Of a DNA stretch of 64,000 nt, positions 34,259-47,439 are shown piece by piece. A model generated the notes under the pieces. It made no database searches. It saw only the letters and a list, made by a program, of their open reading frames with translations, and was not told the origin of the DNA. This DNA is from Epiperipatus broadwayi (taxonomy: Eukaryota; Onychophora; Udeonychophora; Euonychophora; Peripatidae), in assembly GCA_028023455.1 (NCBI GenBank), contig JAQFVV010006625.1, positions 186,001-250,000 of the forward strand, written 5' to 3'. How positions within the stretch are numbered: the stretch's first letter is position 1; every line of letters starts with the position of its first letter. The translations under genes were made by a program, and so were the position numbers.

Positions 34259-36754
34259 TGTAACGGTCAGATTTGTCTATCCTGCTAACACACTAAAGAA
34301 TTCAAACCCCAAATACAAAACTGAACACTCTAGGAGGGGTAGCCTTCTAGATATACTAAGTTCGAATCTAAAGTCTAAATTCCACAGCACCACCTACATG
34401 ATAATGTATCTAATGCTACCAATAATATAACTTTTTAACTGTTCCTGGTGATCAGGAAAAAATAAAAAGACTCTATACTAAGATATAAGCTTGGATTTGC
34501 TAACTAATGTGTATGGATGGTACAAAAGAAATGTATAATAGATACAGATGGAGACAGTGATAGGGATCAATAAAATAAAAGATCAAAATTGGTTTTATAA
34601 GATTTAAAAGATTTATTAACATATTTAAATTATATATATAATGCGCACTGTCTGCATATATTCGACAGTGACACTTAGTCTATACCTCGGGCTAATATAA
34701 TATTATGGTAATGTGCCTAAAAAGCTTGTGAAGATGCGTGAGGCACTTTGAGTAAATTATAAGAAGTTTAATAAAATATTTTGCAACATTAAAGTTTAAG
34801 ACAACATTTCTTGAATTCGAGAATGGAATGGACTGACGCTTGTTAAGTGACAAGGTGGGAATGTGACCAAGGCATTTACATTTACAAATATATATTTAAG
34901 TTAGATTGGGAGGTTGGTGTTGCTAGTGAGAAATTTATGTAAAGGATGGAGGGTGTGATATGTTTAAATCACGGGAGCTTCAAAAAAAATTAAAGCAAAA
35001 CAATATACATTTTAAAATGGGAAAATGCATGCTTGCGGGATTTAAAAAAAAAGCGTAAATTTATTTACACAATCACGCATTTGTTACACTTTTAATCATT
35101 GTCTTTGCACATATTCTCATATTAGGTTAAAATATATCACACGTAGATGTTAAACTATAAAATTATTATACATATTAACTAAGAGGAGAATAGCCCTTGA
35201 ATGAATGATTCACAAGATAACAAAATAAGAAACAATTTATAATTTTAAAATGCCTTAATGGCGGCATCTTATTTTAAATGAAAGGAAAATAATTCACTCA
35301 TTCAAAGACTATTGTGGCACACCACCATAATAAAGAAAAATAAATTAATAAATATAAAATATTAACCCAAGGATAGAGAGAAAAATATTAATTACATTAG
35401 AACATTTTAAAGAAAGAAACAATGGTAAGGTAAAGTAAAATGGAAAAACAGTTAGCTAGAGCTGATTAATTAGAGGAAATAATCACAAGAGCTCTTGGGT
35501 TATGTTTTGGGGTTACCTCATTAGAAGCATTAGCAGGTAGTTTCTGGTAGAATGGTTGTCAGCAGTATCCATACGACTCAGCAGCAAACTCTGGTTATAG
35601 TTCATATTTTAGCAGCAGTAGCAGTTGTAGGGTTTCCTATGTGGCAGCATCAGATGGTATGGAGCAGCAGCCAGCCATTTCTAAGGGAAAAATAGCCTTG
35701 CTGACTTTACTCCATCATTTTGAAGATTACAATTTTAAAGGCTGGGTGCTTCATACATATTCAAAGTGATATTGTAGAATATAGTAAATCTACTTGAAGA
35801 CAAAAACTCAGCATCAAATACTTGTTTGCAGGTAAGTAGCAATAGATCAGCAGAAAGTATCAGGAAGCTTAGAATAATAATTAGAATCTCAGAATGTAGA
35901 ATTCTTAAAAAAATACCTAGAATTATGCTAGAATGACAAACAAAAGAAAACATTTCTTTGTATAACAGGATTACACAATAAAACTGCTTTGGAGCATTAC
36001 AAAAATATTCAAAAGTTTTCCCACTTATCAGCTGTAATTAAATTCATCCGAAAGTCCAAAGGAATTTAACTAAATTTTAATTAATTTCTATTGTTAATTT
36101 CCCTGTCGACATTCAGATTACAACTTTGATTTAATAAAACAAACTTTTGCTAATTAAACAGAAACGACCTTAAGTGGACATCTGCTGCATTTCTTGATGA
36201 GCTTCTAGAACATTAATTAATTAATTAAAGCTATTGTTCTTACCAGCCCTCATTTATTTTAAACAGAAAATATGTGGTGTGATTTTAAAATCTAAAAGAA
36301 AATTATTTTACTTTTAATTTTCAATATTTGAATCTATTTATGAATCGAATATAATTTTATTTTCAATCAAAAACAAATATTACTAATGTAATATATTTTG
36401 TAAATAGATTCAAACAAAATAATTTTAAATAACAATTTATTATTTTAACATAAGTTTTAAAATAAATATATCACAGAGTGTGTGCAATTACGACCTATAT
36501 AACCTACCATTAAATAAATCTCTTTTATGTGTACATATACGTAATTTATAACATTTTATTTATACAGGGCATAAGCTATACAAATCTATATAACACCAGC
36601 ACTGTACTCATGGTTTAAAATTGGGTGGGATTTTCAGCATATAAGCGCATTGCAGACACAGTACAATACACTGGGATTTAAACTAAGATATGAGGGTAAA
36701 AAAAAGGTGAGAAAAGGTGAAACAAAGATCTGCAAAGCAGATCTTACTGTTTCA
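34259..36754 (-). repeat. 5' LTR of the minus-strand element (2.5 kb)
   Basis: Direct repeat of 26829-29786. On the minus strand it starts TGAAACAGTAAGATC at 36754 and ends TTACA at 34259. The terminal 37 bases form a hairpin (36718-36754). Confidence 0.75.
36718..36754 (-). promoter_or_regulatory. LTR-terminal hairpin, minus-strand element
   Basis: TGAAACA pairs with TGTTTCA, and AAGATCTGC pairs with GCAGATCTT around a three-base loop. The plus-strand element has a hairpin of the same design but different inner sequence at its own LTR end. Confidence 0.7.
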
Positions 36755-36768
36755 ATATATATATATAT
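36755..36768. repeat. (AT)7 separating two LTR elements head to head
   Basis: Fourteen bases of AT lie between the two TGAAACAG ends. They are the remnant of the microsatellite target shared by both insertions. Confidence 0.9.
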
Positions 36769-39248
36769 TGAAACAGACAGATCGAAGAACCGATCTTCGT
36801 TTCATGTGTTTTAAGTACGGTAATTCGAACTACTATCCGCCCGCAGTGAGATTTGTCTATTTTCAGTCATAATAAAAAAATTAGTTATATATTTTATGTT
36901 TTGTAAATAAATATGTAAGATTCCGTATATAAATGTCACAAACCATGAAATAATATTCGTGTGTGCGTGGTTTGTGAATTTGTATCAATTTAATTTAAAG
37001 TTCATTGCGGGCGTATTTGTTTAAATTTTAGCTTTTGTAAAATTGTACAAAGTCGTTTAAAAATACTGATCAAAAGTCACATTCCTTTGATCAGTGTTTT
37101 TAATTAAAATCTAAATTGCACAAATGTACAGAGCAATTAAGTTGTATTCGAAATTAGTTAAGGAATTTATATTTGTAATTACTGTGTCAATTTAAAAATT
37201 GCGTATTAAAGTAAAAGATTGCTGGAAACGGAACAATAAAAAGGATAATTGAGATTGTATGGTCAAGCTGAATGGCTGGAGGCTAGAGAAAGTAGGCGGA
37301 GCCTAAAAACAAAAACCAGGCGGAAAGGTCAACTGTGGCCATCTTAGAGAAAAACTAACATTCTAACTTTTGAGGTGTTTGAGAGAGGTAGTCTCAAGAC
37401 AGCACAGCAGTTGAGAGTAATTCAAACAAATTTGTTAAGAAGTTCACCAGTAAACCGCAATGTTGATGGGCTAAGTGCCAGGAGCTGGTCTCTGCCCTGC
37501 CAATTTGGATCTTCGTGCCGCTGACTGATCATGTTTTATGTGCTTCACAATTTCCAGCTTTCAATCTCCAAATTGACTATGCCTTGCAAGTAACTTTCAA
37601 AATGCGCACCTACGTTCATCGGAAATATAAATCGTGAGAAGCCAAGCCGGATGAAGAAAGAAGGGTAACTGTGTTACATGAACTTTTAACTTTCTCCCGA
37701 GCTTAATGTTATCAATCAAATAAATTACATGTAAGTTTTTATTTTGTTTATAATGCTACTGTTTAACCTGTCAGTAAATTTTCTTTTCTTTTAATCCTCC
37801 GCTCTAGTCTTTAGAAATAATTCATAAAAATTGTAATTAATAGTAATAATAATTCAAATGAATGCATTTATATTTTTTTGTTGCTTATTCCATAAACAAA
37901 CGATGCCAATAGTAATATTTCCCAACTCTGTGTAAAACTAGTGTACAATAATGATTAAGTTATTTAAAAGTAATTTCGTTTTCTGAATTAAATATTCTTT
38001 CATATTCCGAGTTGGTAAATGTTAACTCACTTTATTATTCTATGTTAAGTTGTCATATAATTGTAATCTAAAGTTCAAGCTTAAATATATAAAATGGTTT
38101 CCGAGTGTTATATTAATGTCATACATAAAATGAGAAATAACTCACTGTATAATTTGGTACTATCACTACCGCCTGTACAACCTGGGGGTTTAGGGGTTTC
38201 AGAGTAAAATTAGTTAATTATTGTTTTTGCGGTCAGTTTAATTCCGCTATGTTTTATTGGGATAAGGATCTCAGCCTGTGGCGTAGAAATAGACGAATAG
38301 ACTCCAGGTTTTATATAATTTCTTTTAAAAATCCACTTCAAGTACTCGTCCTTGATGTCTGTGGCAATGCCTTCCCTTCGCTGAAGTTAGCGTCTCGCCA
38401 TACTACCATTGGGGAATGAAAGCAGTTTCTTTCCCAGGTAATCTCTTGGATCACCAGGGTTCGAAATGATTCCGGCTGGTTGTAGTGTCCTGGAGCTACT
38501 TGGGGGCATTAAGCCTTGTCAAAGTACCAGCCGCCCGGTATTCCGTTATTGCACCACAAGTGATTACTGTAGGGCTCTTGAATCCAGGCAACCACCAGTA
38601 CATCTATCTCCTATGTCGTATTTATATAAAACCACCTCCAACTGTTCGTCTACGTAACGGCTCGAGTCTATTCGAATAAAATAAGTTAATAAAAATCTTT
38701 AGATAAATATTTTTTTCAATGCTCAAATACTCTGATTCTCTTAGCCACCCCTCAATCATTTAACTACACAGCTATTGGCATGAGTTTGTTCACCAGATAA
38801 AATGATTACTAAAGACTAGTAGCCAAATACAAGAGGATTCATGAAAGTCTTACCGTACTGTTGAATACTATGTTTATATGCTTATATTTCTATTTTTCTT
38901 ATTAAACAATTTATTTAATATAATTTTGTGTCCTCCACCTTATTACTCTCCAAGTCTATTTAACCATTTACTGTCTGTATTGGCAACTTAAATATATACG
39001 TTACATGAATGACCGTTCCAGTATCTAGAGTCTAATAAATCTATATCATTAACTGTAAGAATTTAGTCTATGTTCTGAGCTGAGCTAGAAAAGGGATAAC
39101 CCCGTGCTGTTATAAAGTCATCATCGGTTAGTCATACCGGGGTTTGGGTTTGAATTCAGTTGGCGTTTTGGAATTTATTCTTAAACGTGGACTGGGTTTG
39201 AACTCGGGTACTGTGTATGAGTAAGCGTGGTGGATTTATACCGGTACA
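36769..39248 (+). repeat. 5' LTR of the gag-only element
   Basis: Begins with the hairpin TGAAAC...GTTTCA (36769-36804), in which AGATCG pairs with CGATCT. It ends ACCGGTACA. Overlapping open frames at 38466-38679 are present in both LTRs but have no protein signature. The LTR should hold promoter and polyadenylation signals; I could not place them with confidence. Confidence 0.9.
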
Positions 39249-39261
39249 GTTATTAAATTTT

Positions 39262-39279
39262 TGGCGCCCAACGTGGGGC
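39262..39279 (+). promoter_or_regulatory. Primer-binding site for a lysine tRNA
   Basis: TGGCGCCCAACGTGGGGC is the complement expected for the 3' end of a lysine tRNA of the tRNA-Lys1,2 type used by many retroelements. It begins 14 bases after the LTR end. Confidence 0.9.
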
Positions 39280-40465
39280 TCCGATGAAGAAATCTCCCAC
39301 ACCCTGCAGAGTGAACGAGAGTAAACAGTTAAATTATAAAAATATTCGATTTTTTTTTGTTTGTCATAATATTGATATGTATTTGGCGTATTAAAATGCG
39401 CAAGTTAAAACTATAGTTGAGTAAAGCAAGTATATAAAAGTTTTTTTTTCCCTTACACCAAGGTTCAGTATATAGTCTACTCCCAAATATCGTTAAGAAA
39501 CAGCGTGAAGATTTTTTTTGAAAAGAGAGCGGAAGCGATTTGTGCGTGTAATATATAAAATAAATGAGTGTTATTCCATAATTTTTTTTGCGAGTCCAGT
39601 CTTGTTGTTTAAATCAAATGAAAAAGTAAAGAAGTAGAATTAAGTCCAGTTCTGAAAAAAATAAAAACGTGTATGCGTATATATATTTGTGTACGCATAT
39701 ATATATATTTTCGTTTGTTGTTTAAAATGTTTTTTTTTTTTTTGAGAAAAAAGTAAAGAAGTAGGTACTTTTGTGTTTTAAAAATAAAAACGTGTGTGCA
39801 TATATATGTTGGAATATAAAAAAAAAAAAACCTTACCGGAGTCAGTGTTAAGATCAATCGTTCCCTATATAAAACATTAAGTCTTGAATCAAATGATTAC
39901 TAGGTCATGTAAAAAGTATATATTTGGGGATCAGTGGATTAAATTATCTATTGGTCACATGTTGCTGGCTGGCGCCTTTCAAATAAATTTGTCAGCAAAC
40001 ATGTTTGTCCATACAGCAGTGGTGGGTTTTGTTGGGTTCAAAGGAGAGAATGGTGGCGTATATATATAAAAAGAGAGAATTACTGACAGAAATACAAAAA
40101 AAAAATACTGTGTTATGTACCCATTATTAATATGTTTATCTTATAGGACTGAGGAGAACAGTGCGAACTGGGTGAAATAAAGTTTTCCTGTATATTTGTA
40201 GTAATGATTTAAACATGTCATATTGTATATACCTAAATAAAGAAAAAATAATATTAACAGTGAAAAGCGTAGATAACAGAAACCAGACGGAACGTAGGCG
40301 TAGGAAGAAAAGAGAGAAAGGAAGCCACACGAACAGTATCAGCAGCGGGGGAGGATTTGGCACTAGGAGCAGGGATCAGTACCTTTATGTTATATATACA
40401 AATCAAAGTGTTGTACAAAGCGAATTTTTCCGCTGAAGACATTTATAAGTAAAAACGAAGAGGAA
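39280..40465 (+). other. 1.2-kb leader of the gag-only element
   Basis: Long untranslated leader between the primer site and the first gag ATG. It has poly-T and poly-A runs and repeated 'aaaacgtgtgtgcatatata'-like segments near 39664, 39690 and 39789. It may include the packaging signal, which is especially likely in a pol-less element. No supported open frame. Confidence 0.5.
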
Positions 40466-41586
40466 ATGGCAGAAATAGAAGGAAGCGAGCATGCGTCCGC
40501 GACTGGTGCAGAGACGTCGGACACATCCAGCGACCGCGAAATTGTGTTCAAGAAATTTCAGGATAAAAAAAAAGTTTTGGACGAATAGAGAGGAACACCA
40601 AACAGAGGGAGCGCGATCGCGATGCGAAGTTTGATGCGATCCTCGAGGAGATGAGAGAGGACAGGAAGATCATGATGGCGATGATGGCGCGTATGTTAAG
40701 GATTGAAGAATGGCGTATGGGGACGGACGTTAAAACAGGTAGGGAAGGCAAAGCAAATACTAGTGCGAGGAAGGGAGAAGAGGACCAAACCATTCCGATG
40801 GGATTAAAAAATCTGAGCGAAGTAGCCATCGAAGAGAAGACAGGCCAGGACCTAGAGGTCGAAAATGTTGAATTAGAAAGGCAAACTGAGGCGCAGGGCC
40901 AGCGTGAAAACCAAATAGCGACAAGTGGAACTAGTGACAAAGAAAAAGAAATAAAAAGAGAGCAGGTCGTAGACACACCAGTAAGGATGATTAACATTCC
41001 TCACGTAGGATCATCTATCCAGATTCAGACGTTTAGAGGCGACCCCGGGGAAAATCCAGCCGTGCATCTGGACAGCATTAGAGAATTTCTGTGCTTCCAC
41101 CCGATGAGTGAAAAGGAGAGGATAACGGTAGCCAGTCATTATCTGAGGGAATCTGCGAAGGCGTGGTGGAAATTATTGAAACAACCACCGAGTACTATGC
41201 GAGGCTATGAAGAAGCTATTTTGAAAAGGTATTGGAGTGTGGAGAAGCAGGAGGGACTGTTACACAAGTTCTCGAATTTGAAATACGACGAAAGTAGCAG
41301 ACAGAGTTTTGCAGCCTTCTTCACGCACCAAGCAATGATATTTAAATCCCTCACCGCTTTTAACTACATGAAGCAGCATATTACCCGTATCGTCGTGCAT
41401 AACCTACCACCGTGGGTGCAAAGGATAATGCTGGGGAGTTGCCCCATGTCGTTCGAAAAAACTGTAGAACTGCTAAACCAGATCGACTATGGGGACTTGT
41501 ATCCAACAAAAAGGGAATGGGAGCAGTGTAGTTATAATACCAGGCCATTAAAACCTTATATACCTCCCGACCCAGGGAGAAAGTAG
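40466..41586 (+). pseudogene. Gag-like gene with a -1 shift at an A9 run
   Basis: A first frame runs from ATG 40466 to a stop at 40586-40588 (40 codons). A second frame, open from 40567 to 41586, continues the same kind of sequence, with the ATG at 40651 giving 311 codons. The two join by a -1 shift at nine A residues (40565-40573), read in frame as A AAA AAA. This could be programmed slippage, an indel or a sequence error. Counting from 40651, the gag-retrotransposon domain shows TFRGDPGENP (127-136), HYLRESAKAWWKLL (163-176) and a helical C-terminal region. The charged N-terminus is likely coiled. No CCHC zinc knuckle follows. Confidence 0.8.
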
Positions 41587-41808
41587 AAATAACAATAAAT
41601 GATAACCCGGAAAATGACCACTGTGACATGCCTATGATGATGAGTAAAGGAATTACGGTAATACACCCACCTTTGTAAATGTTATGTTCAAAACCCCACC
41701 CAGACTGTTCTCCAAGGTCGATCAATTGTAAAAAAAAAAAAAAAAAAGAGAAGAAAAAAAATGTTAACCAGAGAATTATGTATAATCATTTTTTTTGTTG
41801 TTTTTTTT

Positions 41809-41822
41809 AAAGTGAGAAGAAA
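41809..41822 (+). promoter_or_regulatory. Polypurine tract
   Basis: AAAGTGAGAAGAAA lies directly before the TG of the 3' LTR and is the expected second-strand primer. The interior between the gag stop (41586) and here is non-coding, with poly-A and poly-T runs. Confidence 0.75.
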
Positions 41823-44297
41823 TGAAACAGACAGATCGAAGAACCGATCTTCGTTTCATGTGTTTTAAGTACGGTAATTTGAACTACTATCCGCCCGCAG
41901 TGAGATTTGTCTATTTTCAGTCATAATAAAAAAATTAGTTATATATTTTATGTTTTGTAAATAAATATGTAAGATTCTGTATATAAATGTCACAAACCAT
42001 GAAATAATATTCGTGTGTGCGTGGTTTGTGAATTTGTATCAATTTAATTTAAAGTTCATTGCGGGCGTATTTGTTTAAATTTTAGCTTTTGTAAAATTGT
42101 ACAAAGTCGTTTAAAAATACGGATCAAAAGTCACATTCCTTTGATCAGTGTTTTTAATTAAAATCTAAATTGCACAAATGTACAGAGCAATTAAGTTGTA
42201 TTCGAAATTAGTTAAGGAATTTATATTTGTAATTACTGTGTCAATTTAAAAATTGCGTATTAAAGTAAAAGATTGCTGGAAATGGAACAATAAAAAGGAT
42301 AATTGAGATTGTATGGTCAAGCTGAATGGCTGGAGGCTAGAGAAAGTAGGCGGAGCCTAAAAACAAAAACCAGGCGGAAAGGTCAACTGTGGCCATCTTA
42401 GAGAAAAACTAACATTCTAACTTTTGAGGTGTTTGAGAGAGGTAGTCTCAAGACAGCACAGCAGTTGAGAGTAATTCAAACAAATTTGTTAAGAAGTTCA
42501 CCAGTAAACCGCAATGTTGATGGGCTAAGTGCCAGGAGCTGGTCTCTGCCCTGCCAATTTGGATCTTCGTGCCGCTGACTGATCATGTTTTATGTGCTTC
42601 ACAATTTCCAGCTTTCAATCTCCAAATTGACTATGCCTTGCAAGTAACTTTCAAAATGCGCGCCTACGTTCGTCGGAAATATAAATCATGAGAAGCCAAG
42701 CCGGATGAAGAAAGAAGGGTAACTGTGTTACATGAACTTTTAACTTTCTCCCGAGCTTAATGTTATCAATCAAATAAATTACATGTAAGTTTTTATTTTG
42801 TTTATAATGCTACTGTTTAACCTGTCAGTAAATTTTCTTTTCTTTTAATCCTCCGCTCTAGTCTTTAGAAATAATTCATAAAAATTGTAATTAATAGTAA
42901 TAATAATTCAAATGAATGCATTTATATTTTTTTGTTGCTTATTCCATAAACAAACGATGCCAATAGTAATATTTCCCAACTCTGTGTAAAACTAGTGTAC
43001 AATAATGATTAAGTTATTTAAAAGTAATTTCGTTTTCTGAATTAAATATTCTTTCATATTCCGAGTTGGTAAATGTTAACTCACTTTATTATTCTATGTT
43101 AAGTTGTCATATAATTGTAATCTAAAGTTCAAGCTTAAATATATAAAATGGTTTCCGAGTGTTATATTAATGTCATACATAAAATGAGAAATAACTCACT
43201 GTATAATTTGGTACTATCACTACCGCCTGTACAACCTGGGGGTTTAGGGGTTTCAGAGTAAATTTAGTTAATTATTGTTTCGCGGCCAGTTTATTTCCGC
43301 TATGTTTTATTGGGATAAGGATCTCAGCCTGTGGCGTAGAAATAGACGAATAGACTCCAGGTTTTATATATTTTCTTTTAAAATCCACTTCAAGTACTCG
43401 TCCTTGATGACTGTGGCAATGCCTTCTTTTCGCTGAAGTTAGCGTCTTGCCATACTACCATTGGGGAATGAAAGCAGTTTCTTTCCCAGGTAATCTCTTG
43501 GATCACCAGGGTTTGAAATGATTCCGGCTGGTTGTAGTGTCCCGGAGCTACTTGGGGGCATTAAGCCTTGTCAAAGTACCAGCCGCCCGGTATTCCATTA
43601 TTGCACCGCAAGTGATTACTGTAGGGCTCTTGAATCCAGGCAACCACCAGTACATCTATCTCCTATGTCGTATTTATATAAAACCACCTCCAACTGTTCG
43701 TCTATGTAACGGCTCGAGTCTATTCGAATAAAATAAGTTAATAAAAATCTTTAGATAAATATTTTTTTCAATGCTCAAATACTCTGATTCTCTTAGCCAC
43801 CCCTCAATCATTTAACTACACAGCTATTGGCATGAGTTTGTTCACCAGATAAAATGATTACTAAAGACTAGTAGCCAAATACAAGAGGATTCATGAAAGT
43901 CTTACCGTACTGTTGAATACTATGTTTATATGCTTATATTTCTATTTTTCTTATTAAACAATTTATTTAATATAATTTTGTGTCCTCCACCTTATTACTC
44001 TCCAAGTCTATTTAACCATTTACTGCCTGTATTGGCAACTTAAATATATACGTTACATGAATGACCGTTCCAGTATCTAGAGTCTAATAAATCTATATCA
44101 TTAACTGTAAGAATTTAGTCTATGTTCTGAGCTGAGCTAGAAAAGGGATAACCCCGTGCTGTTATAAAGTCATCATCGGTTAGTCATACCGGGGTTTGGG
44201 TTTGAATTCAGTTGGTGTTTTGGAATTTATTCTTAAACGTGGGCTGGGTTTGAACTCGGGTACTGTGTATGAGTAGGCGTGGTGGATTTATACCGGT

Positions 44298-44300
<3 letters not shown>
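41823..44300 (+). repeat. 3' LTR of the gag-only element
   Basis: Direct repeat of 36769-39248 with the same terminal hairpin (41823-41858). The mismatches are spread along the LTR, with somewhat more near 43255-43400. Confidence 0.9.

Positions 44301-44327
<27 letters not shown>
44301..44327. repeat. (AT)n microsatellite, right part of the C/A junction
   Basis: Immediately follows the 3' LTR and is followed by the block A start 'tgtgatagtattgattcaa'. With 25177-25274 it brackets 19 kb of inserted DNA. Confidence 0.95.
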
Positions 44328-44330
<3 letters not shown>

Positions 44331-44530
44331 GTGATAGTATTGATTCAAATGTCTGTAAAGTATTAGTTTTAATTTATTGCATATTATCCTAAAAGAATAT
44401 TCTGACAAATGTAAAAAATAAAATATGCAACATATAAAACACAAATTAAAACTTTGCATTTTTTTTAGATTTATGCTAACCTAATGTACCAGCTGAAATT
44501 ATATGCCAATTTAACATGATTCGCAATCTG
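44328..44530. repeat. Tandem-unit block A, copy 4, first part
   Basis: Matches 1142-1340 and 59036-59230. Homology fades near 44530. Confidence 0.65.
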
Positions 44531-47439
44531 GGTAAAAGTACCTCAAATCCAACCATACACGAGATCAAAGAAGAAGAATACTTATGGGTTCTAACCTGTT
44601 TATCCACCATCTAAATCTAATAACAAATTAACAACAATTTCATGGTAAGCAATTAATCTTTTTTAATTCTGACCAGCTGTAACAGTAGTCAAACATGAAC
44701 CACTGGGATTTCTAATATTTAATTCTATCATTCAATTTAATTTAGCCTATGAGTGAGTTGATATAATGAGAATACATTAGGAATGTGTGTTTATGTGTGT
44801 GTGGGGGACATAGAACCATCACATAGCAACACAATATTAATGGATAAGTTAAAACTTCTTAAATAAAATCAAATTAAAAATAAGCCACAGGTAAATTGAA
44901 GTTAAATTCATACATATTTAAGAAACATTTATCTATAACTCTCTAATGTCTCACTACTTAACATTTCGGATTATTAGCAGACAATTTTGTGATTATAAAC
45001 TTAATGAAGATGCCTATTTCAAAATAGCAGTATAATTTATCTGCCAATTTTCTTACAAATGGTTGATTTAAATTTTTGGATTGATGCCACTTCAAGTATT
45101 TACAGAAAAGAGACAATTATATGTCATGACCTTTGTTTATTATTATTAACTTTCACATCAACAAAAGATTTTCAAAGAGAGAAATTTATTTGGCTATATT
45201 TAAGAAATAGTTTAGAGATGATGGACATGCTTGAATATAATTGTCTCACGATATCACCAATGACTATGTTACATTAATAAAAGTAATAAAATTTAACCTG
45301 AACAATATCATACCACTACAAGGTGCTCAATCTGGAGAAAGTGGATTATATCCAGCACTTGAGTCATGTCACTGACACAAACTTAATATGCCCCAGCCCA
45401 GCGATGCCAACATTAAAAATGAAAATTAATTTTCACCATTGGAAAATTTAACAATTTCAGGTGAAAACAAAAGAATCTCGAAGATTCACCAAGCTCAGAA
45501 TACCTCGGATTTTCTCTTATTGTTTTCAGATCCTGATCAAAATTTTATTTAAACCAGTGAATCCACCACATCATATTATTTTCAGGAAACAAGGGTAGCA
45601 CATCAAGTATAGTGCTGGATAATGTAAAACAAATACTAGATACAATTTTAAATTATTTAACTTAAAATTACACTGAGTGGCATATTACATTTAACTAATA
45701 ATGAATTGACCCAGATTAGATCCCAACAAGTAAATTTTTAATATTATGTGAATATCATATTTCAGTTTAAGATAATATGTTTCTTCCATCCAAACAAAAT
45801 CCCAACAAAACATTTTAAATTCAATATTATTAAACTCTCTTTTGAAAATGAACAATTAATGAAATTTTCCCCTTCCCCCTTATGTTTAAAATATAATTAA
45901 ATGGACACACTTGATCCAGCACCTTCCCCAAACCAAACCATTTACACATAAGGTAAATTTTCTGTGTATAATCAAATATAAAATATAAATCATTTCACCT
46001 CAACAAAAAAAAAAGTTGCTCTAATTAATAATCCCTTAGAGTGAAATCATAATTTTTATCTGCCGACAGACATTGGTTGGGAAATAAAGAAGACATTTTA
46101 ATTAATTCTCTACTATGATAACATGGTGGGTAGGAAATTCTTGAGATAAAAGCAAACATGCATATATGTAAGATTTTAGAATCAAATATAAATTTAAAAT
46201 GACATTTAGAAACAAATAACAAATATCATTTTTAGACCACTTGACTAAGTGAAAACTAACTTTACATTAAGATAGGAATAATTTAAAGGAAGAAAGTATA
46301 TTGATAGCAGAGGCATTAAAATTTAATTATAAAAAGTCAAGGTTATAAAATTAACATAGCATTTAGATCAGTAAAAAGAAATTACATTATAAAGGCACTT
46401 ATTTTCAAGATACTTAATTATGCAATCAACTGGAGACAAAGAACAAAAAAAAAGTTACCTATCATTTTTCACAGTCCACTTTGAAATCCTGGTTCCACAT
46501 TAACATGAGGAATTTGAAATTGGCTTCACATTTTAAACATAGGAATAGGAATATTTGCTTTTATTCAGAGTTCAACATTTTAGCAGTCCAAAAATTAAAC
46601 ATTCAAAGAAATTTTTTCTGCATCATGGCATCTGCAATACTATTCGGGACCAAAGGGAACCTAAGCAGGCTATAGTCAGCTTACTGCAAATGCATATTGA
46701 TGCACTTCTTTGGGTAAATTTTATATGAATTTAGCATGATGATTGTCAGAATCAGTGAAACTGAAAGCTGAAATCAACTGCCTTAAACTCAAAACTACAT
46801 AGCACTCCAAACTGTACTGAAAAAATAAAACCAAACACTAACTGACTCCCATTGTTCTCCTCATCAATTTATACATTTTTAGGTCGCATCCCACAATTTC
46901 CCAATTTGCAATCGCTCAGAGCAAAAGCCATATCTTGACTCAGAGAATTTCCATCCTTGATCATTATCTTCCTAAGTTTCTTCATCCTGATAAACTCAAT
47001 GATTTTATTGTTTCAAGTTTAAATATATATTTTAAGAAATTATCTTTTAATTTAATTAGAAAATCCATTAGTATTTCGTCAATGAATTCTTTTTTGTTCT
47101 ATTTTATAGATTGTAATTAGGGCTTATCCGAAAAGTGAATCACCAGAATAAAATGCTCAGTTTAAAAAAAAAGCATATTAATTTCAAATTTATTTCTTAA
47201 TTTATTTTAATTTTATTACACAGTTTCCGTTTTATAATTCTAAATGCACACATCTGCACACACACACACAACACACACACACACACATATATATAATATT
47301 TAAAATCATACTTTAAACAAAATTTTCGAGATTTTATTAACTAATTCTTTATCTGTAAGCCTAATATATACAAAATGGCAAACGGAAACCCCAATAATAA
47401 TAATAGTTTACAAACATGATTATATTAACAATATTAAAA
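44531..47439. other. 2.9 kb of unique DNA within block A copy 4
   Basis: No homology to the other A copies was noticed, so this is an insertion or a replaced segment. It includes a TG run near 44787 and a CA run at 47257-47286. Open frames at 45059, 46481 and 46935 are short and have no protein character that I can support. Confidence 0.4.

Larger units (their letters stand above)
26829..36754 (-). mobile_element. Long-LTR retrotransposon, minus strand, decayed
   Basis: Two direct repeats, 26829-29786 and 34259-36754, read TG...CA and flank a 4.5-kb interior. Read on the minus strand, the 5' LTR is 34259-36754. It is followed by a primer site like that of the plus-strand neighbour, then gag/pol remnants, with integrase nearest the 3' LTR. 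Both outer ends touch ATAT, consistent with a 4-bp duplication in a microsatellite. The LTRs differ by many substitutions and large indels, so it is older than its neighbour at 36769-44300. Confidence 0.75.
36769..44300 (+). mobile_element. Gag-only long-LTR retrotransposon, plus strand, young
   Basis: LTRs 36769-39248 (2480 bp) and 41823-44300 (2478 bp) both read TGAAACAG...GGTACA. By eye they differ at about 26 positions, near 1%. The interior of 2.57 kb has a lysine-tRNA primer site, a long leader, one gag-like gene and a purine tract. No protease, reverse transcriptase or integrase is present. It must borrow pol in trans and is non-autonomous. Both ends abut AT microsatellite. Confidence 0.9.

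Noticed and set aside
38466-38679. Overlapping 63- and 64-codon frames in both LTRs
   Set aside because: Present twice only because the LTR is duplicated; no domain and no retroelement precedent for a product here.
40548-40997. 149-codon minus-strand frame opposite gag
   Set aside because: Antisense shadow of the gag coding region with no family features.
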